From: Cadophora sp. MPI-SDFR-AT-0126
Lineage: Eukaryota; Ascomycota; Leotiomycetes; Helotiales; Ploettnerulaceae
DNA length: 64,000 nucleotides
NCBI GenBank assembly: GCA_020747065.1
Contig: JAGMVK010000014.1
Coordinates: 1,240,001 to 1,304,000, forward strand
Direction: 5' to 3'
The position numbers and the translations under genes were made by a program. Positions within the stretch are counted from its first letter, which is position 1. Every line of letters starts with the position of its first letter. The notes under the pieces were generated by a model. That model saw only the letters and a list, made by a program, of their open reading frames with translations. It was not told the origin of the DNA and did not search any database. Of the stretch, positions 30,181-42,783 are shown piece after piece.

Positions 30181-31543
30181 GGCATGTATGAATGAGGCAC
30201 AGCACAACGCGTGGTGGACAGCAAATCACGACGGTGTTGGAACCGAAGACTTTAGAGAGAGATGGTTAAGGTAGGATTTGAAGCTTGCTCTTGCCCATAA
30301 AGGAAACGCAGAATAGACGGAGAAGAGTTGAAAGCATCAGGAGGAAGAGACGTGGAGATACAATTTGATGCATCGTCCCGTTATTTAATAAGGTAAGGTT
30401 TTGGTCTTACCTACGGTCTGTACGGACGGTGAAGCATTCTCCTCTCCAACACCCGTGATTTTTAGTACAGCACGAGCGAGAGCACGAGCACGACTGAATG
30501 TTCTGTCTTGGGCACGGGTGATCTTATTTTATTACCTCTAACTGTTTGTGCCGTGGTAAGCCCCAATATTAACATGGACCCAGCGATAGCGGTGTTGAGA
30601 TCTGCGTGAGCGGGACGAGGATTGCGCCTGGGGTGTCGAGTGAGACTGTGAAGATTGGGAATTGGAAATGCAAGCCAGTTGACTGGAGATTGAGTGCAGA
30701 CGAGATTAGTGAACATGCCAAGTCACTCCCCAAGACCAAGTTCAGGGACTCGTCAAATTCGGATGTCAGGCTGCATACATAACTTCGTAACCTTCGGCAT
30801 CATCACCAAAAGTCAGTTACTCATTCTTGTGGGAGCCGACCGTGTTGAGCCGGGCAGGCAGGCAGGGTCCTTTGTCCATACTTTCCGGGAGTCTCACCAG
30901 TGTTTGTCTGATCTGCGTTGATCCTCTGTTTGGAACAGCCAACTCTCCTCATCATGAGGGATGCAGAAGTGATCAACAGCTTTCCATCCAAGTTTTCGTC
31001 CTCCATCAATTGCCCAACGTCAATTACAATACCCATCTCCTCTCCACTGCGCTTCACACCTCTCTCCCACGCCACGCCTCCCAATTGCCCTCCCTGTTAA
31101 AGTGACCCTGCACGCACAAATCGCCCTGCACTCTTCCCCTCCTTTCGCTACTCCGCTTTGGGGGGATAGTGGATCACCTGCATTGGCATTGGTGGTGGTG
31201 CTGAGAGGCTGTGAGCCAACGGCTGAACATCCCTCCCCTACTTCCTTCCATTGGTGATCCAGAACCCCAGAAAATGCAAACCAGACCAAACCAACGTAAA
31301 CTAAAAACTGACTTCTCACTACTGAACTCGATTCTACACCTGCATCTGCAACACCGACCTCCGACAACTCCCGTTCCGAATACCCTCAATATCTTCACCG
31401 TCGTCTTACTGTTTCCTGCCATGCTTCAAGCCACAAGACGGAGCGACTGTTGTTAAATGTGCTGCGCTCCGCTGTGCTGCCCTGTCAGCCCCGGAGAGGA
31501 GATCTGGAGCGAAGCCCCACACGACCGACCATAGGACCTAGCT
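30181..31543. promoter_or_regulatory. long divergent upstream region of the regulator and acyl-CoA synthetase genes
   Basis: 1.36 kb without a supported gene, mostly upstream of the C2H2 regulator. CCCCACA at 31515-31521 is 22 bp before the regulator ATG, which suggests autoregulation or binding within the 5' leader. The right half is pyrimidine-rich on the plus strand, typical of fungal promoter/leader sequence. Confidence 0.5.
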
Positions 31544-34500
31544 ATGTCGAGCACTGCAATTGCAACCAGTCCAGCCCAGGATCGAAGGCCCGATCAACAG
31601 AGGGGCTTACTTCCTAAGAAATGTCGATATTGCGAAAGGAGGTTTTCTAAGGCTGAGCATCTGAAGCGTCATCAGAGGTCCCGTACGTAAATTGCGTCTT
31701 GTTACTTCCCGGTCTTGGTAGATTTTGATTTGGGTGGGATTGTATGCGAAGAGATGTACTCACATTTGAGTAAATAGATACCGGAGAGAGACCTTATACA
31801 TGTCCGCGATGCCAGAAAAGCTTCTCGAGAAGGTACTATTCGCATATTTCTCAGCAGTAGACTTACTGATTCTGCCAGTGATGTCTTGATCCGCCATCTG
31901 AAGAACCACCCCCAAATTATCGGCGAAGAGGTCGAGAAGAGTTCATCAGAAGGGGATTTCATAGACGTGAATGGAGCACTAAATCCAAAGAAAGTCCCTA
32001 TCGCATCTTCCGAGAACAATTCAGCAACACAAAATGCGCGGAGGCAGAGTCAAGTGGTCGCATCGCCATCTGTCATTGACCCCTCACTGGAAGATCATCT
32101 CCCTCAACCAGCCTCGAACGGTTTGCCTTCCGGTCTAGACCACCTCGCTCTACTGGCATCACAACAGAAATGGGATAATGGAACAATGGATGCTGTAATG
32201 ACAGATTCGGGGAATGCTGCCCTTCCAGAAATGAGTGCTGCTCCGAGTTGGACTCTGGAGATGCCGAATAATGGCCATGTTACACATCCAGATGTCAATT
32301 TCGATCCTAGGCCTGCGCAACCAGATGCGAACTTCCAGAATATCGGTCCTTCCCCAAATACATCTTCGAGATTCAACTTTGGAGAGGATATGTATTCGGC
32401 TAGATTGAATGGCATGCAGGATCAGATATCCCCGGATATAGGTGGAATGGCTCCGGATGTCTCGATTATGCCACAGGATCTACAGACTTGGTTTGATCAA
32501 TTCGACCTTGAGTCGCATCTTCATCCAGGGAATTTGCAGGATTTCGGAAGTTCAAATAGTCAAATTACTGGTATCAGGAGGGGATCGTCTCTGACAACAT
32601 CGGATGAACCGGCATCTGTGCGGAACCCAAGTTCGCCCAGTACTCTGATACCAAATGAGCGATTTGCCAAAGTGGAACGCTGCTGGCCGAATAGACATAG
32701 CAATCCGCTTCGGCTTATGCCAACTCTTTGGTGGGATGCCGTATTGAAAACGGAGGACAATCTTTTCTCAAATGGAAACCTCTCACCAGAAGCTATGGAG
32801 CAGAATCGACAATGTGGTTCTCGCTGGGGACTGGATGAGGATTGTAGGGAAAGACTGCAGAGGATGTTTGTTACCATTACCCATGTTTCGAGCGATCAGA
32901 CTCCAACAGCAGCATTTGGTTCACCAGAGAACTTTTCTTCGCCTTCAGAATCGAGATCCGCGGGACAAGCAGCTTCCGTGGTGAATGATGTTCCAATATC
33001 GTCTAATTTTCCACCGGCGGAGATATTTGATATAGGACTGGATCTTTACTTCCGCCAATTTCACCCCTTGATGCCTTTCATCCATACTCCTACTTTTCGT
33101 CCGAAGACAGCTCCGACGTCGATACTGTTTATCATGTGTTTGATTGGTTTGACGATACTTCAGACGAAGGGGGCGACAGCATTTGTCAGACAAACATTTT
33201 CGGTGACTTTTGCATTTCCAGATCCATTGGAGATCGACTAATTCTTAGTAGAAAGCACTCGAGCAAGTATCTATTGAACTGATGCCATCACTTTCGGGAG
33301 ATCGGAGTCGCATAGATCAGATGTCCAGTTTGGCAAGCGCTGTTTTGATTCTCAACCTGACTGAGATGATGGGAGTAAGTGTTCCTTGCAAAGCTCACAG
33401 TATGTAACTAAAAATCTGCAGCAAAAATACCAGCAGTCGCAATGTCAGATGCTATACACAAATGTCATCATGGTAAAGTCCCCTCGTCACGGGTATTAAC
33501 TCCTAGCTGATTATTAGACTGCTCAAAAACATGGCCTCTTTAATGCTAAGGATGGCCAACCTTTGAACGAGGGTTTCTTTGGCCAGATATCTGATTTAGA
33601 AGCTAGATGGAAAGCTTGGAGTAGGATAGAATGCGCGAAGCGGTATGCTATAACCTTCTCCCAACAAGAGTTTACTGACATCACAGGTTGATCGTCTCTT
33701 TGACAATGGTCGATACATGGTACTCAGCCATGCTCCACACAAGTCCCATTATGCGAACAGACGATATTCAAGTCATTCTTCCCTGCGATGCCGCCCTCTT
33801 CCAAGCTACTACCGCAACAAAATGGGCTCATCTCGCCGCCACCAGACACCAAATCTGTATGCCAATGGTCTCCCTCTCCAACAATATTCTTACCCTCCCC
33901 GAACTAAATAGCACTCTCGAACCCTTGGCCATGCATGGCATCCTTAGTATCATCCGTCTCCGCATCTCCCAAGACTTCCACCGACTCTTATCAGGCTGCC
34001 ACCGCCGCGCAGACGAACAACGCTTTGTCCCAGCCCTAACATATGACCTTGACCCCTGCGCAAAACAAACCAAATCCCTGGTCATCCACGTCATGAAAAC
34101 GTACGATCAGCTTTTCACATCCTTGAATCCAAATTGTTTCGTGCTCTGGCACAACACATGTATCATGCTCACATCTGACATTCGCTTATTCGAAGTCGGT
34201 GCTGGATGTGAGGGTGCGCCGGCTGCGAGACAGGCATTAGATGATATTGCGGCGTGGACTCAGACGCCGAGTGCGAGACGGGCATGTTTACATGCTGCGC
34301 AAACATTTAAGTTGATGTCCAATCGGAGGGCATCAGATGGTGATCCATTTCATGCATCGACTGGATTGTTCATCTCTGCATTGATTTTGGGACTTTATGT
34401 GTTTATGGTTCCGCCAGAATCTGATTCAGGCACAGCAAATCCGGGATCGGGATTCGATCTGATCGATGATGTCGATTGGACTGCTGTTGGTGGGGAAGGA

Positions 34501-34764
34501 TTGGGCGCTTCTCCTCCTGATGCAAACAACTTAAATATCAACGCTACCGACGACGCAGCAGTCAACTTTATCCGCAATGGCGGTGGTATCTGCTTTGATG
34601 GCGTTATCCACCGTCCGGGATACGAGGCTGCGAGACGCATTCTGCTGGATTATGCCAGGCTGCTGGAGGATATTGGGAGGTGGAGGGTGAGGATTGGTCA
34701 ATACAGTAAGGTGCTTAGGATTATGAGTGATGCCCTTGTGGATGTGGAGATGGGTGGAGGTTGA
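31544..34764 (+). CDS. C2H2 zinc-finger transcription factor with fungal_trans domain (Adr1-like fingers)
   Basis: Exons are 31544-31682, 31778-31832, 31879-33202, 33252-33374, 33422-33472, 33518-33642 and 33687-34764, giving 964 aa. Two tandem C2H2 fingers sit at residues 27-47 (C27, C30, H43, H47) and 55-75 (C55, C58, H71, H75), linked by TGERPY. The helices SKAEHLKRH and SRSDVLIRH closely resemble those of yeast Adr1, which reads a G-rich site. A long Ser/Asn/Pro-rich middle follows. The fungal_trans region (about 410-900) starts FDIGLDLYFRQFHPLMPFIH and includes RLIVSLTMVDTWYS. It is the only regulator in the cluster, and its own promoter carries the cluster motif TGTGGGG. It is the likely pathway-specific activator (inference). 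It could alternatively respond to general carbon source, like Adr1. Confidence 0.92.
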
Positions 34765-35710
34765 GCGTATGAATTAGTGGTGTGGTGGTGTCGAGGGATT
34801 GGTTTTTAGGGGGAGATGTTCAGGAGATGGAGGTTAATGGTTGGTTAGAGATGGTGGAACGGGAGTGAAGCTGGAGATGTTAAGCCAGATGGGAGGAATG
34901 AGAGGCTTTATGACCGTTTATGTCCATGGTCTTCACGTCACGATACGGTGTCACGATAGCTAGCTGGAGTACGGTGCATGTGGGGTTGGGAATGCTTGGA
35001 TTGGATCTTTCACATGGGCGGGTTGCAAAATTCGGGGTTGTCTTTAATCAATCTATGATTTACTTGTCCTACAGCATTCGATCTTCCATGATCTAAATAG
35101 TGCTGCTGGAAAAAGGAAAGTCGCCTTGGACAAGTAGACGGGTTAGCGTTCATCTGATAGGTTAATTAGGACTGTGACGGACCGTTACTGAGCTGACTGG
35201 TATGAGCATTGATCAGAAAGCTGATTAGACATATGGATGGAGACAGGCAATTTGGTATTGATACGATTATATAATGTACGTATGTGTATAAGTATCTTGT
35301 AATCATGAACGGTAAGGCAAAGAGCAAGCGAAAAACGACCGAAGTGATAGCAGCAGAAGCTTTCCCCCCACCATTCCTATGGAATAGCAGAGATAAAGAG
35401 AAACAAATAGTTGGGCCCGTTCGAAGTTATTCAGGGAAGACAAAATGGACTGGCGGCAAGGTAGGGTGGAATCTGCGCTGTGGACCAATTTGAGAGAACG
35501 AAGTACCAACTAACATCAACAATTTCTCAGCAGAACCAAACAATCTGATCCAATCCAGTCCAAGCAGAACAAACACAAAGGAAAGGAAAATACGAAATAA
35601 GAATGAATCGAGAAAGCGTCAAGAAGCCACCCCCTAAACAACAACACCCCCTCCCCGTCCTCTCCACTCCACCTAACTTCAGTTTTACACTCACACACGT
35701 CCCCATACAC
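34765..35710. other. convergent 3' intergenic region
   Basis: The region lies between the regulator stop and the dioxygenase stop. One TGTGGGG at 34979-34985 does not face a promoter. No gene is supported. Confidence 0.5.
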
Positions 35711-38039
35711 TCAAACAAACCTCCCAATCTTCGGATTATGATAATACTCCTCCCTCTCCCTCGCCGCCCTCTTATCCTCCTTGACCCTCTGCAACAGTTC
35801 CCCAATACCCGGGTACGCAGAGAACTTATCGGGCAGACGATCCCAGGCGCGAGGGTCGGTCCCTTCCACGTGCATGGTGCCACACCCCGTTCGGGCCCAT
35901 TCGGTGAAGAGGAAGGTCCGGGAGGACTCGATCATGATTGTCATTTGGTCTGTGTTTTTTTTTTAGTAAGGGTTGGGTAGTGAGAGGGGAAGGGAGGGGG
36001 GTGGGAAGAAAGACGTACTTTCGAGGATTTTACGGGGCTCGCTCTTTTGGATCTTCATTTCGTTGACGTAGCCGTCGTTGTTGCCACCTGGTATCACCCA
36101 TAAGATTAGTGTTCTGGATCGAAAGAATAGAGGATGGGATCATGGTAAGATGGGAAATGAAGAAAGAAGACGAGCAAACGACCAGAGACTTCCTGCCAGA
36201 AAATTCAAAATACCAATATCTCGTCCGAAGAAAAACATAAGGACAAGTAAAGGTGCAAGCAAAAGAGGAACAGGAAAGTTAAACTCACCATGTGGCGTAT
36301 GCCCTCCCTCAAAGCTGCCTCCACCAGGCTTGAAATCATCACTCCGTCCCAACCCATTGCCATACAAGCAAGCGAGGAACTCACTCGCCGAGTTGCGATG
36401 GAAGTACGGGAGTCGGAACGTATTGGCTGCTGCATCCCATCGGGGGCCAAACCAGAGGAAATCGCAAAGTGGAACGTGTGGGAAGGAGGATTTGGCGGTT
36501 AGGACGGTGTTGATGCTGGGATCGGTGTGGTCGATGCTGGTGCTGTTTTGGGAGGAGAACTTTGTAAGGTCGTACTGATGAATTGTCAGCGTCGATAGCC
36601 TTTTTGTTTTTCAGGGACGATGGGAAAGTAGCCAGCCCCTGAAAAGGCTCGCTAAAGCCTCAGTTCAACACAACGAAGGCGTGGAAACTCCATCTTAGAC
36701 CAGGTGGACCCTTACAACGCCGCAAAAAAGTGTGAGAAAATAGAATCAGAACTCACTTTATAAGGCACCACATTCCCATGCCAAGCCACCAAATCAAAAG
36801 GACTATGATCCTGCCCAATCGCCTCCAACTTCCCATTCAATTTACACACAACCTCCCAGTTGGCATGCAACTCATCCAACTCGTCAATATGCGCAACCGG
36901 CACCAAGAAATCCCTCGGATTCGCCAAGCCATGTCCACCAATCGGCCCCAAATCTGGCAACTCCCAGCTCGAGCCCCAGATCTCCGTAATATATCCACGC
37001 GCTCCGGGGCTAGGCTCTCCTTCTGTCGGGGTAGGCTCGCCAGCTAGGCGGATCAGGAATCGCACGCCGCGGGGGATGACGAAGATCTCGCCGGGCTGCA
37101 CGAACATGAGGCCCATCTCGGTCTGCACGTCGAGGTTGCCTTCCTGTGGGCAGATCAGCATGTCGCCGTCGGTGTTGCAGAAGGCGCGGCGGGTCATGCT
37201 GGTGTTGAGGGTGTAGATGTGGAGGGCGATGCCTTCTTTTAGGTTGGCGTCGCCGGAGCCGCAGAGGGTGTGGAGGCCGTCGATGAAGTCTGTTGGTTGG
37301 GATGATGGGGGGACTAAGGGGAAGGAAGAGGAGTCAGTAGTTGGCGTGGTAGAGGAGGGGGAAGTGGAAAGGAGTCTGTTTGTTGGGTTGAAGAGTTGAG
37401 GAGGATGACTTACTAGGGAAGGGTGTCCATTCTACTTGTTGTGGAAGAGTGCTGATCTTCGGATTGAGAGATAGAAAGCAACTCTCTATCGTTGCTGGAG
37501 ATTCAATGGAATGGTAACCGTCTTTTTAACTTCCGTCAGCATTGCTTCTCTGCCCAGTGTTCTTTTTGAGGCGGTTCCAATTTTGCTTCCTTTCTCATTA
37601 CATCGAAATGTTTGATGAAGCTGAGAACTTCGGACAGAACTTACTGTGTGCAGCAGCTGGTCGGACCCTGTACATATAGGTACTCTTATTCTCTTGTCTG
37701 GGAGCTGCAAAAGCAGAATACGTAATGCCTTCTGTGTAAAGTCCAAATCGAACTTCTTGTGGGTTGTTTTGGCCTGCTGGGAGAGTACCGGGGATGACTT
37801 CTGACTGTGTGGAATGTTAGTCCTGTATTGCCCTGATGATAAAGTACTTGAAGCTGTTAGGGAGATAGTAATGTCAAGCTTACCTGAAATCGATTCCCAA
37901 ATCCGGCCATATACTCATATGGATCATTTTCTCTCGTCGGCTTGCTGCGTTGTAAATCCGTGTAGTGAAAGGTGGCACGAGCATCCGTTAGAGGTTCCCG
38001 CGGGAGCAGAACATAACTTTCTTCCGAAGCAGTCGACAT
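35711..38039 (-). CDS. homogentisate 1,2-dioxygenase-like ring-cleavage enzyme
   Basis: Exons are 37884-38039, 37645-37804, 37414-37521, 36757-37313, 36289-36574, 36019-36087 and 35711-35949, giving 524 aa. Family blocks are in order: YEYMAGFGNRFQSE, LPAGQNNPQEVRFGLYTEG, GLHTLCGSGD, GDMLICPQEG, EIFVIPRGVRF, LGPIGGHGLANPRDFLVPVA and QDHSPFDLVAWHGN. The iron ligands are all present: H386 and E392 in YFHRNSASEF and H422 in GHTPHG. Their spacings of 6 and 36 equal the known H335/E341/H371 set of the human enzyme. The family opens homogentisate to maleylacetoacetate with O2. At 524 aa it is longer than the usual 440-450, mainly through an N-terminal extension, so the exact start is uncertain. No isomerase or fumarylacetoacetase gene accompanies it, and several positions diverge. 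It may therefore be a paralogue with another hydroquinone-type substrate. Confidence 0.85.
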
Positions 38040-38293
38040 TGTTCTCGAGACTTCGCCCATTCGCTCGTCTCGCTTGTGGTATTTGGTAGCAACGCCAGGA
38101 GCTTGGTTGGGCTTTGTTACAATGATTCTTCGCAAAAGATGAATATTCAAGAATGAAAAGACAATTTGAGGATATTTTGAAGCTTCTGATATCAAAAAGT
38201 CCTAGTGCATTTCTTCCCCAAAGAAATATCACTCTCTTAGTCGATGTCCAACATTCAATCGAGCTTCGCCCACTAGTGGCTTCATATAGGGTG

Positions 38294-38412
38294 GTGGGGC
38301 AAGATTGTTTTGGCTGCATAGCTCAGGTGGCGGGCTGGGTTGGTCTCTGTGGGGTAGCGAGGGGACATTCGCGGGAGCTGGTACGGTAAGGGGTTCGATT
38401 ATCCAGCCCCAC
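38294..38412. promoter_or_regulatory. G-rich motif cluster upstream of the dioxygenase gene
   Basis: GTGGGG at 38294-38299, TGTGGGG at 38348-38354 and CCCCAC at 38407-38412 lie 255-375 bp upstream of the dioxygenase start (38039). They are spaced about 55-60 bp apart. Confidence 0.5.
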
Positions 38413-38777
38413 GGCATGAGGACACTCGAGGTAGCATCACTTAGTCCGATGTTCCCGGGTCGGACGTATGAATGTGTCTCATCGCGTGTATTGACATGTG
38501 CGGTACTGGTTTCGGGAGACTTCTGGCTGTGGTGGGGAGCTTGGCTGGTGAGTGGACGCGTGGATATATTTGGGTGGAGGAAGTGATTGGTGAGGAGAGT
38601 TTGGATAATTAGGGTTTGTGGTCTGGGGAGCTCCCGAAGCTGTTTTGCCAGATGTGGATGTATGGGCATGTGATTTGGGTACTGGAAGGGGGAGCACAGG
38701 AAAATAGATGAATGAACATTTTTGTCGCGTTTCTTCGGCAGTGGAACGAGGTAGATAATCAGATGAAGCTTTATTTA

Positions 38778-40300
38778 TTACGCTCTCAGGGCTAAGACAT
38801 CATCAACCATCTGCTGGGAAGCTCCCAAGTAGTTGAAGGGATCACAGAGAGCCTTCAACTTTTGCTCATCCAAAGAATCAACAACCACCTTCTTCTTCAC
38901 CAAGCAATCAAACAGCGTTCCTGCTCCTTCAATCGACTCTTTGCAAGCTTCATAGACCACATCGTGAGCTTTTCCTCTTCCAAGATATGGAGCAAGTCCC
39001 ATCATGACCGCTTCACCCACAATAAGACCTTGCGTAGATCTCAGATTTTTTCCCATCTGCTCAGTATTGACTACCAGGCCACTTAGTGCGAAATCAGCTT
39101 GGTGCAATGCACCAACTGCAATAACAAAACTCTCGGGAATAGCCACCCATTCCAGATGCCACGGCCCAGAAGCTCGCTCGAAGTCAGAGACCATACCATC
39201 CAATACCAGACTGGCATTTGATCTGAGAATTTTCGAGGCTGCGAGAATGACTTCGCTGGAAATGGGATTTCGTTTCTGCGGCATTGTCGAGGAAGCTCCA
39301 CGGTGTGGAACGAATGGTTCTGATACTTCGCCGAGTTCGTTCGAAGACATGATGATGAGATCAAGGGCTAGTTTTCCAAGGGATCCTCCTACCAGAGCAA
39401 GGAAGTTGACGATTTCGGCGACACCATCGCGGGCTACATGCCATGTTATCGAGGGGTTCACGAGGTCCAACTCTTTGGCGAGCTCTTTCCTCACTCTCAA
39501 ACCATCGTCACCACTTCCAAGTGAAGCAAGAGTCCCTGCGGCACCTCCATATTGTACCAGCAGAGCTCGTGGTCGTAATTGTTTCAGTCGTTCCTGATGC
39601 CTCTGTAAACTCGACAGCCAAACAGCGCATTTGTATCCAAAGGTAACTGGCAAGGCATGCTGCAAATGCGTTCTCCCCGCCATAGGTGTATCCTTGTACT
39701 TCTCCGCCAACAATTCCAAGCTCTTACTCACATCTCCTAGCAACCTCTCCACAATATCCAGCCCAGTCTTCATCTGCAGCACGCTCGCCATATCCATGAT
39801 ATCCTGCGTCGTCGCTCCCCAATGCACATACCGTCCAGCTTCCTCATCACACATTGCCGCTAATTGCGTGACAAGAGGTAGAATGGGATACCCGACGATT
39901 TCTGTCTCGCGGGCTAATTTATCAAGGTCGAGCTTGGAGCTCAGTGCGCTGGACGTTATGGCGGACCCGATATGAGAGGGTATTATGCCGCATTGTGATT
40001 GCGCTCTGGCGAGTGCTGTTTCGGCGTCAATGCAACGGTTTATGTAGGCCTTGTCATCGAAGACCTGGTTTTGATTAACTTCAAAATCAAAAGAACTCGA
40101 ATGGGAAATTGGAGAGGACTCGAGGCAGAGGAAATTTGACGTAGTACCTTTCTGATCTCTTCCGTCCCAAATAGGGACCGGAAGATACTCGAATCGATTG
40201 CACTGACTGAACCCATATTTCTTCGGGAGTTTATTCTTGAAACGAACGAAACTTTGGGCCGGGACAGGGCAACGCGAAGAAAGGCTCGAGATGCGAGCAT
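38778..40300 (-). CDS. fumarase/aspartase-superfamily lyase (CMLE / adenylosuccinate lyase-like)
   Basis: Exons are 40148-40300 and 38778-40064, giving 479 aa. The class signature is HRGASSTMPQKRNPISS. Upstream blocks include YVHWGATTQDIMDM and GRTHLQHALPVTFGYK, which resemble bacterial-type 3-carboxy-cis,cis-muconate cycloisomerase (PcaB) and adenylosuccinate lyase. The first exon adds an Arg/Ser-rich, acid-free stretch (MLASRAFLRVALSRPKVSF) typical of a mitochondrial presequence. Family reactions are reversible beta-eliminations or additions, releasing fumarate or forming a lactone. The neighbours (thiolase, maleylacetate-reductase-like, SCOT) suggest a role in 3-oxoadipate or related ring-fission product metabolism. 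The exact reaction is undetermined. Confidence 0.8.
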
Positions 40301-40562
40301 GGTGTTGTCAAATTTGTCGTCCGATATCGGGATGAGGGGAAGAATGGCACAAGATTTGCAGCCAACGGAGCTCAATTCAACAAAATGCGAGATTTCAGGA
40401 TACCATTGAGGCAGGGTTGAGAATTAGGTCAAGAGTCAACGTCTGCCACAGATCAATACAAAACAACCTGTCCCACGATCAATGAGCACAGGTAGCTCTG
40501 TCGCAAAAAAGTCTCACGATACTGCACTTTTCGGTCAGGGAGTTTGGAGCTGGATGTGGGAG

Positions 40563-40789
40563 TGTGGGGCTGAAAGTTATGACGCTTCAGGGTCGAAGCT
40601 CCCCTGACAGTGCCAATGCGGGGAGAGCCAGCGCTAACTTGGGATGGGAAAAGTGCCCGTTAGTGAGGGGGACACCCTGAAGCCTCCGGAATACGTCCCT
40701 GGAGTGGCAAATAGCCCGTCAGCAAAGGCTGGTGATGTGGCTCGTGTGGGAATGCTAACTACAGCCCACATCACTTCATTCTTGTGGGG
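40563..40789. promoter_or_regulatory. two TGTGGGG motifs upstream of the lyase gene
   Basis: Copies at 40563-40569 and 40783-40789 have the same orientation, 263 and 483 bp upstream of the lyase start codon (40300). The region 40301-41045 has no gene. Confidence 0.5.
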
Positions 40790-41045
40790 TGATGAAAAGC
40801 TAAATGGACGTGGAAAACTCTGGAAGTAGCACACAGATAGCTACAATGAAATGGGCTTTTTATGCTTGAATAGTCATCAGATAAAGACTGAAAAATTGAC
40901 TCCAGGGGGCATTATATGTAGAATTTGTGACAGGCCGAGACAACTGCTGTGATGAATGTAGTTTTGTGGAATGCATGAACTTTGAAGATGTTTTGGAATT
41001 GTCTTGATTGGTATATTCGTGGCTCTCATTTCTGTTGTCACCATC

Positions 41046-42434
41046 CTATTCTCGAATAAACAACGAGGCAACACCAAGCCCAGTACTTCAAAAGTCAGCA
41101 AGTCATTTTCCAAGATCCGAAAGTAAACTTACCTCGCACACATGCTAATAACGCCAACCTCCTTGTCACTCCTTGATAACTCGTTAAACAGCGCAGCCGT
41201 CTGTCTCGCTCCAGTAGCCCCAGTCGGATGTCCAATAGCAATAGCACCACCATTCGGATTTACCTTTTCCACATCCAAGCCCAGTTTCTGAATACAATAT
41301 AGACTCTGACTAGCAAATGCTTCATTCAATTCAAAGATGTCGACATCTTTCACGTCGATGCCAGTGTATTTGAATAAAGCAGGTATGGCGAAAATGGGCG
41401 AGATACCCATCTCGTCTGGTGCACAACCTGCAACTTTCGTGCCAACGAATCGTCCAAGTGGCTTCAGACCTCGTTCTTCTGCCCAGGAGCGTCGAGCAAG
41501 AATTGTTGCTGATGCCCCGTCTGACATCTGAGAGCTTTTCTACTGTTAGTTTAAGTTTTAAATCACAAGGAAAGGGCTTACGAGTTCCCAGCTGTGCTTC
41601 CACCATCAGGTTTGAATACCGGCTTCAGTGCCGACAGTTTCTCCAAAGTCAACCCGCTTCTGATCCCATCATCTCTCGAAATAGTAATCTCGCTCTCCTC
41701 ACTCGTTTCGGCATTCTTTGTCATAACCGTAACCGGCACAATTTCTCTATCAAAATGCCCACTTTCCCTCGCCTCCAAGGCTCGCCTATGACTTTCCAAA
41801 GCAAACTCATCCTGTTCTCTCCTCCCAATCCCATACCTCTCGGCCACATTCTCACTCGTAATCCCCATTGGCATCAAACAATCTCTCGCATCCTTGACGG
41901 GTGAATTCCTCAACCGCGGGGAAACATCCTGCGGCACACCTCTCGAGCCATAATTTCTCGACATACTCTCTACACCACCAGCTAAGGCCACGTCGATCTG
42001 GCCAGCCATGATAGCATGTGAGAGGTGGGTGATGGCTTGAAGACTGCTAGAGCATTGACGATTGACCGTGTGGAAGGTTGTGCTGTTTGGAAACCCAGCA
42101 TGGTTAAGACACATGCGGCCTGTTTTTGCGAAGCCAAGTTCGGCGAGGACGTTGCCGATTAGAACATCGTTCACATCGCTGGGTTGGATGTTAGCTCGTC
42201 GGACTGATTCGCTCATTACCTGGACTTGTCAGTTGTGTTCATCGATAACCTGTGAGATAGAAAATTAGAATTTGGAAAGCTTGCACTTACTGGGCCTAAG
42301 ATATCTTCTGGCCACGCATCTTTGAAGCCGCCTTTGAAAGCTCGTGTGACTGGACTTCTGACCGCGGCCAAAACAACAACATCATTTGCTGTCTTTTGTG
42401 AGAGCTTCCTTGCTGCTGTTCGAATTCCAGCCAT
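41046..42434 (-). CDS. 3-ketoacyl-CoA thiolase (acetyl-CoA C-acyltransferase)
   Basis: Exons are 42291-42434, 41582-42219, 41133-41534 and 41046-41085, giving 407 aa. I use the ATG ending at 42434. The nucleophile is Cys104 in VNRQCSSSLQAI. The second half has GNSSSQMSDGASA, ELNEAFASQ, NPNGGAIAIGHPTGATGARQ and the second catalytic Cys in ISMCASTGLGVASLF. The short last exon completes that strand. Degradative thiolases cleave 3-ketoacyl-CoA to acetyl-CoA plus a shortened acyl-CoA. With SCOT and the maleylacetate-reductase-like gene beside it, the natural candidate is 3-oxoadipyl-CoA, or acetoacetyl-CoA if the dioxygenase leads to acetoacetate. No PTS2 or clear presequence was seen. It is divergent from the Fe-ADH gene. 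Confidence 0.92.
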
Positions 42435-42603
42435 ATTGAGCTGTGATCCCAAAATATGCGTGAATAAAAGACAAAATTACAGCAAGATCCGTGATCGGCC
42501 CAAGACCACAAACTTGAAGCTTCTACTCTCATGCATTCGTATGTGGTGACCGACGATGATCCAATGGGACTCAGGGGCTCGGTTAAGGAGGGGTATCACG
42601 TGG

Positions 42604-42625
42604 GTGGGGCAATTTCTACCCCACA
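42604..42625. promoter_or_regulatory. perfect GTGGGG / CCCCAC palindrome between thiolase and Fe-ADH genes
   Basis: GTGGGG at 42604-42609 and CCCCAC at 42619-42624 flank a 9-nt spacer. The right arm extends to the full CCCCACA. It sits inside the 349-bp divergent promoter and is the tightest inverted pair of the cluster motif. Confidence 0.6.
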
Positions 42626-42783
42626 CAGCACCTTGGGGGAGCCAGCTCCAACATCGGCAGACGGCTGAGGATTTATCAGCATCAGCCTTGTTCCGGGAGA
42701 CGCTCGAGATATCAAAATATCAAAGCTTTCATTGACTTATTATCTGTTATTGTACACAATCCGTCAATTCCAACATTTTCATC

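Noticed and set aside
34979..34985. TGTGGGG copy as a promoter element
   Set aside because: It lies between two convergent 3' ends, so it does not face a promoter; counted in the motif tally but not annotated as an operator.
38229..38669. 146-codon minus-strand frame upstream of the dioxygenase gene
   Set aside because: It is Pro/Ser/His-rich low complexity in a promoter region, with no family resemblance.
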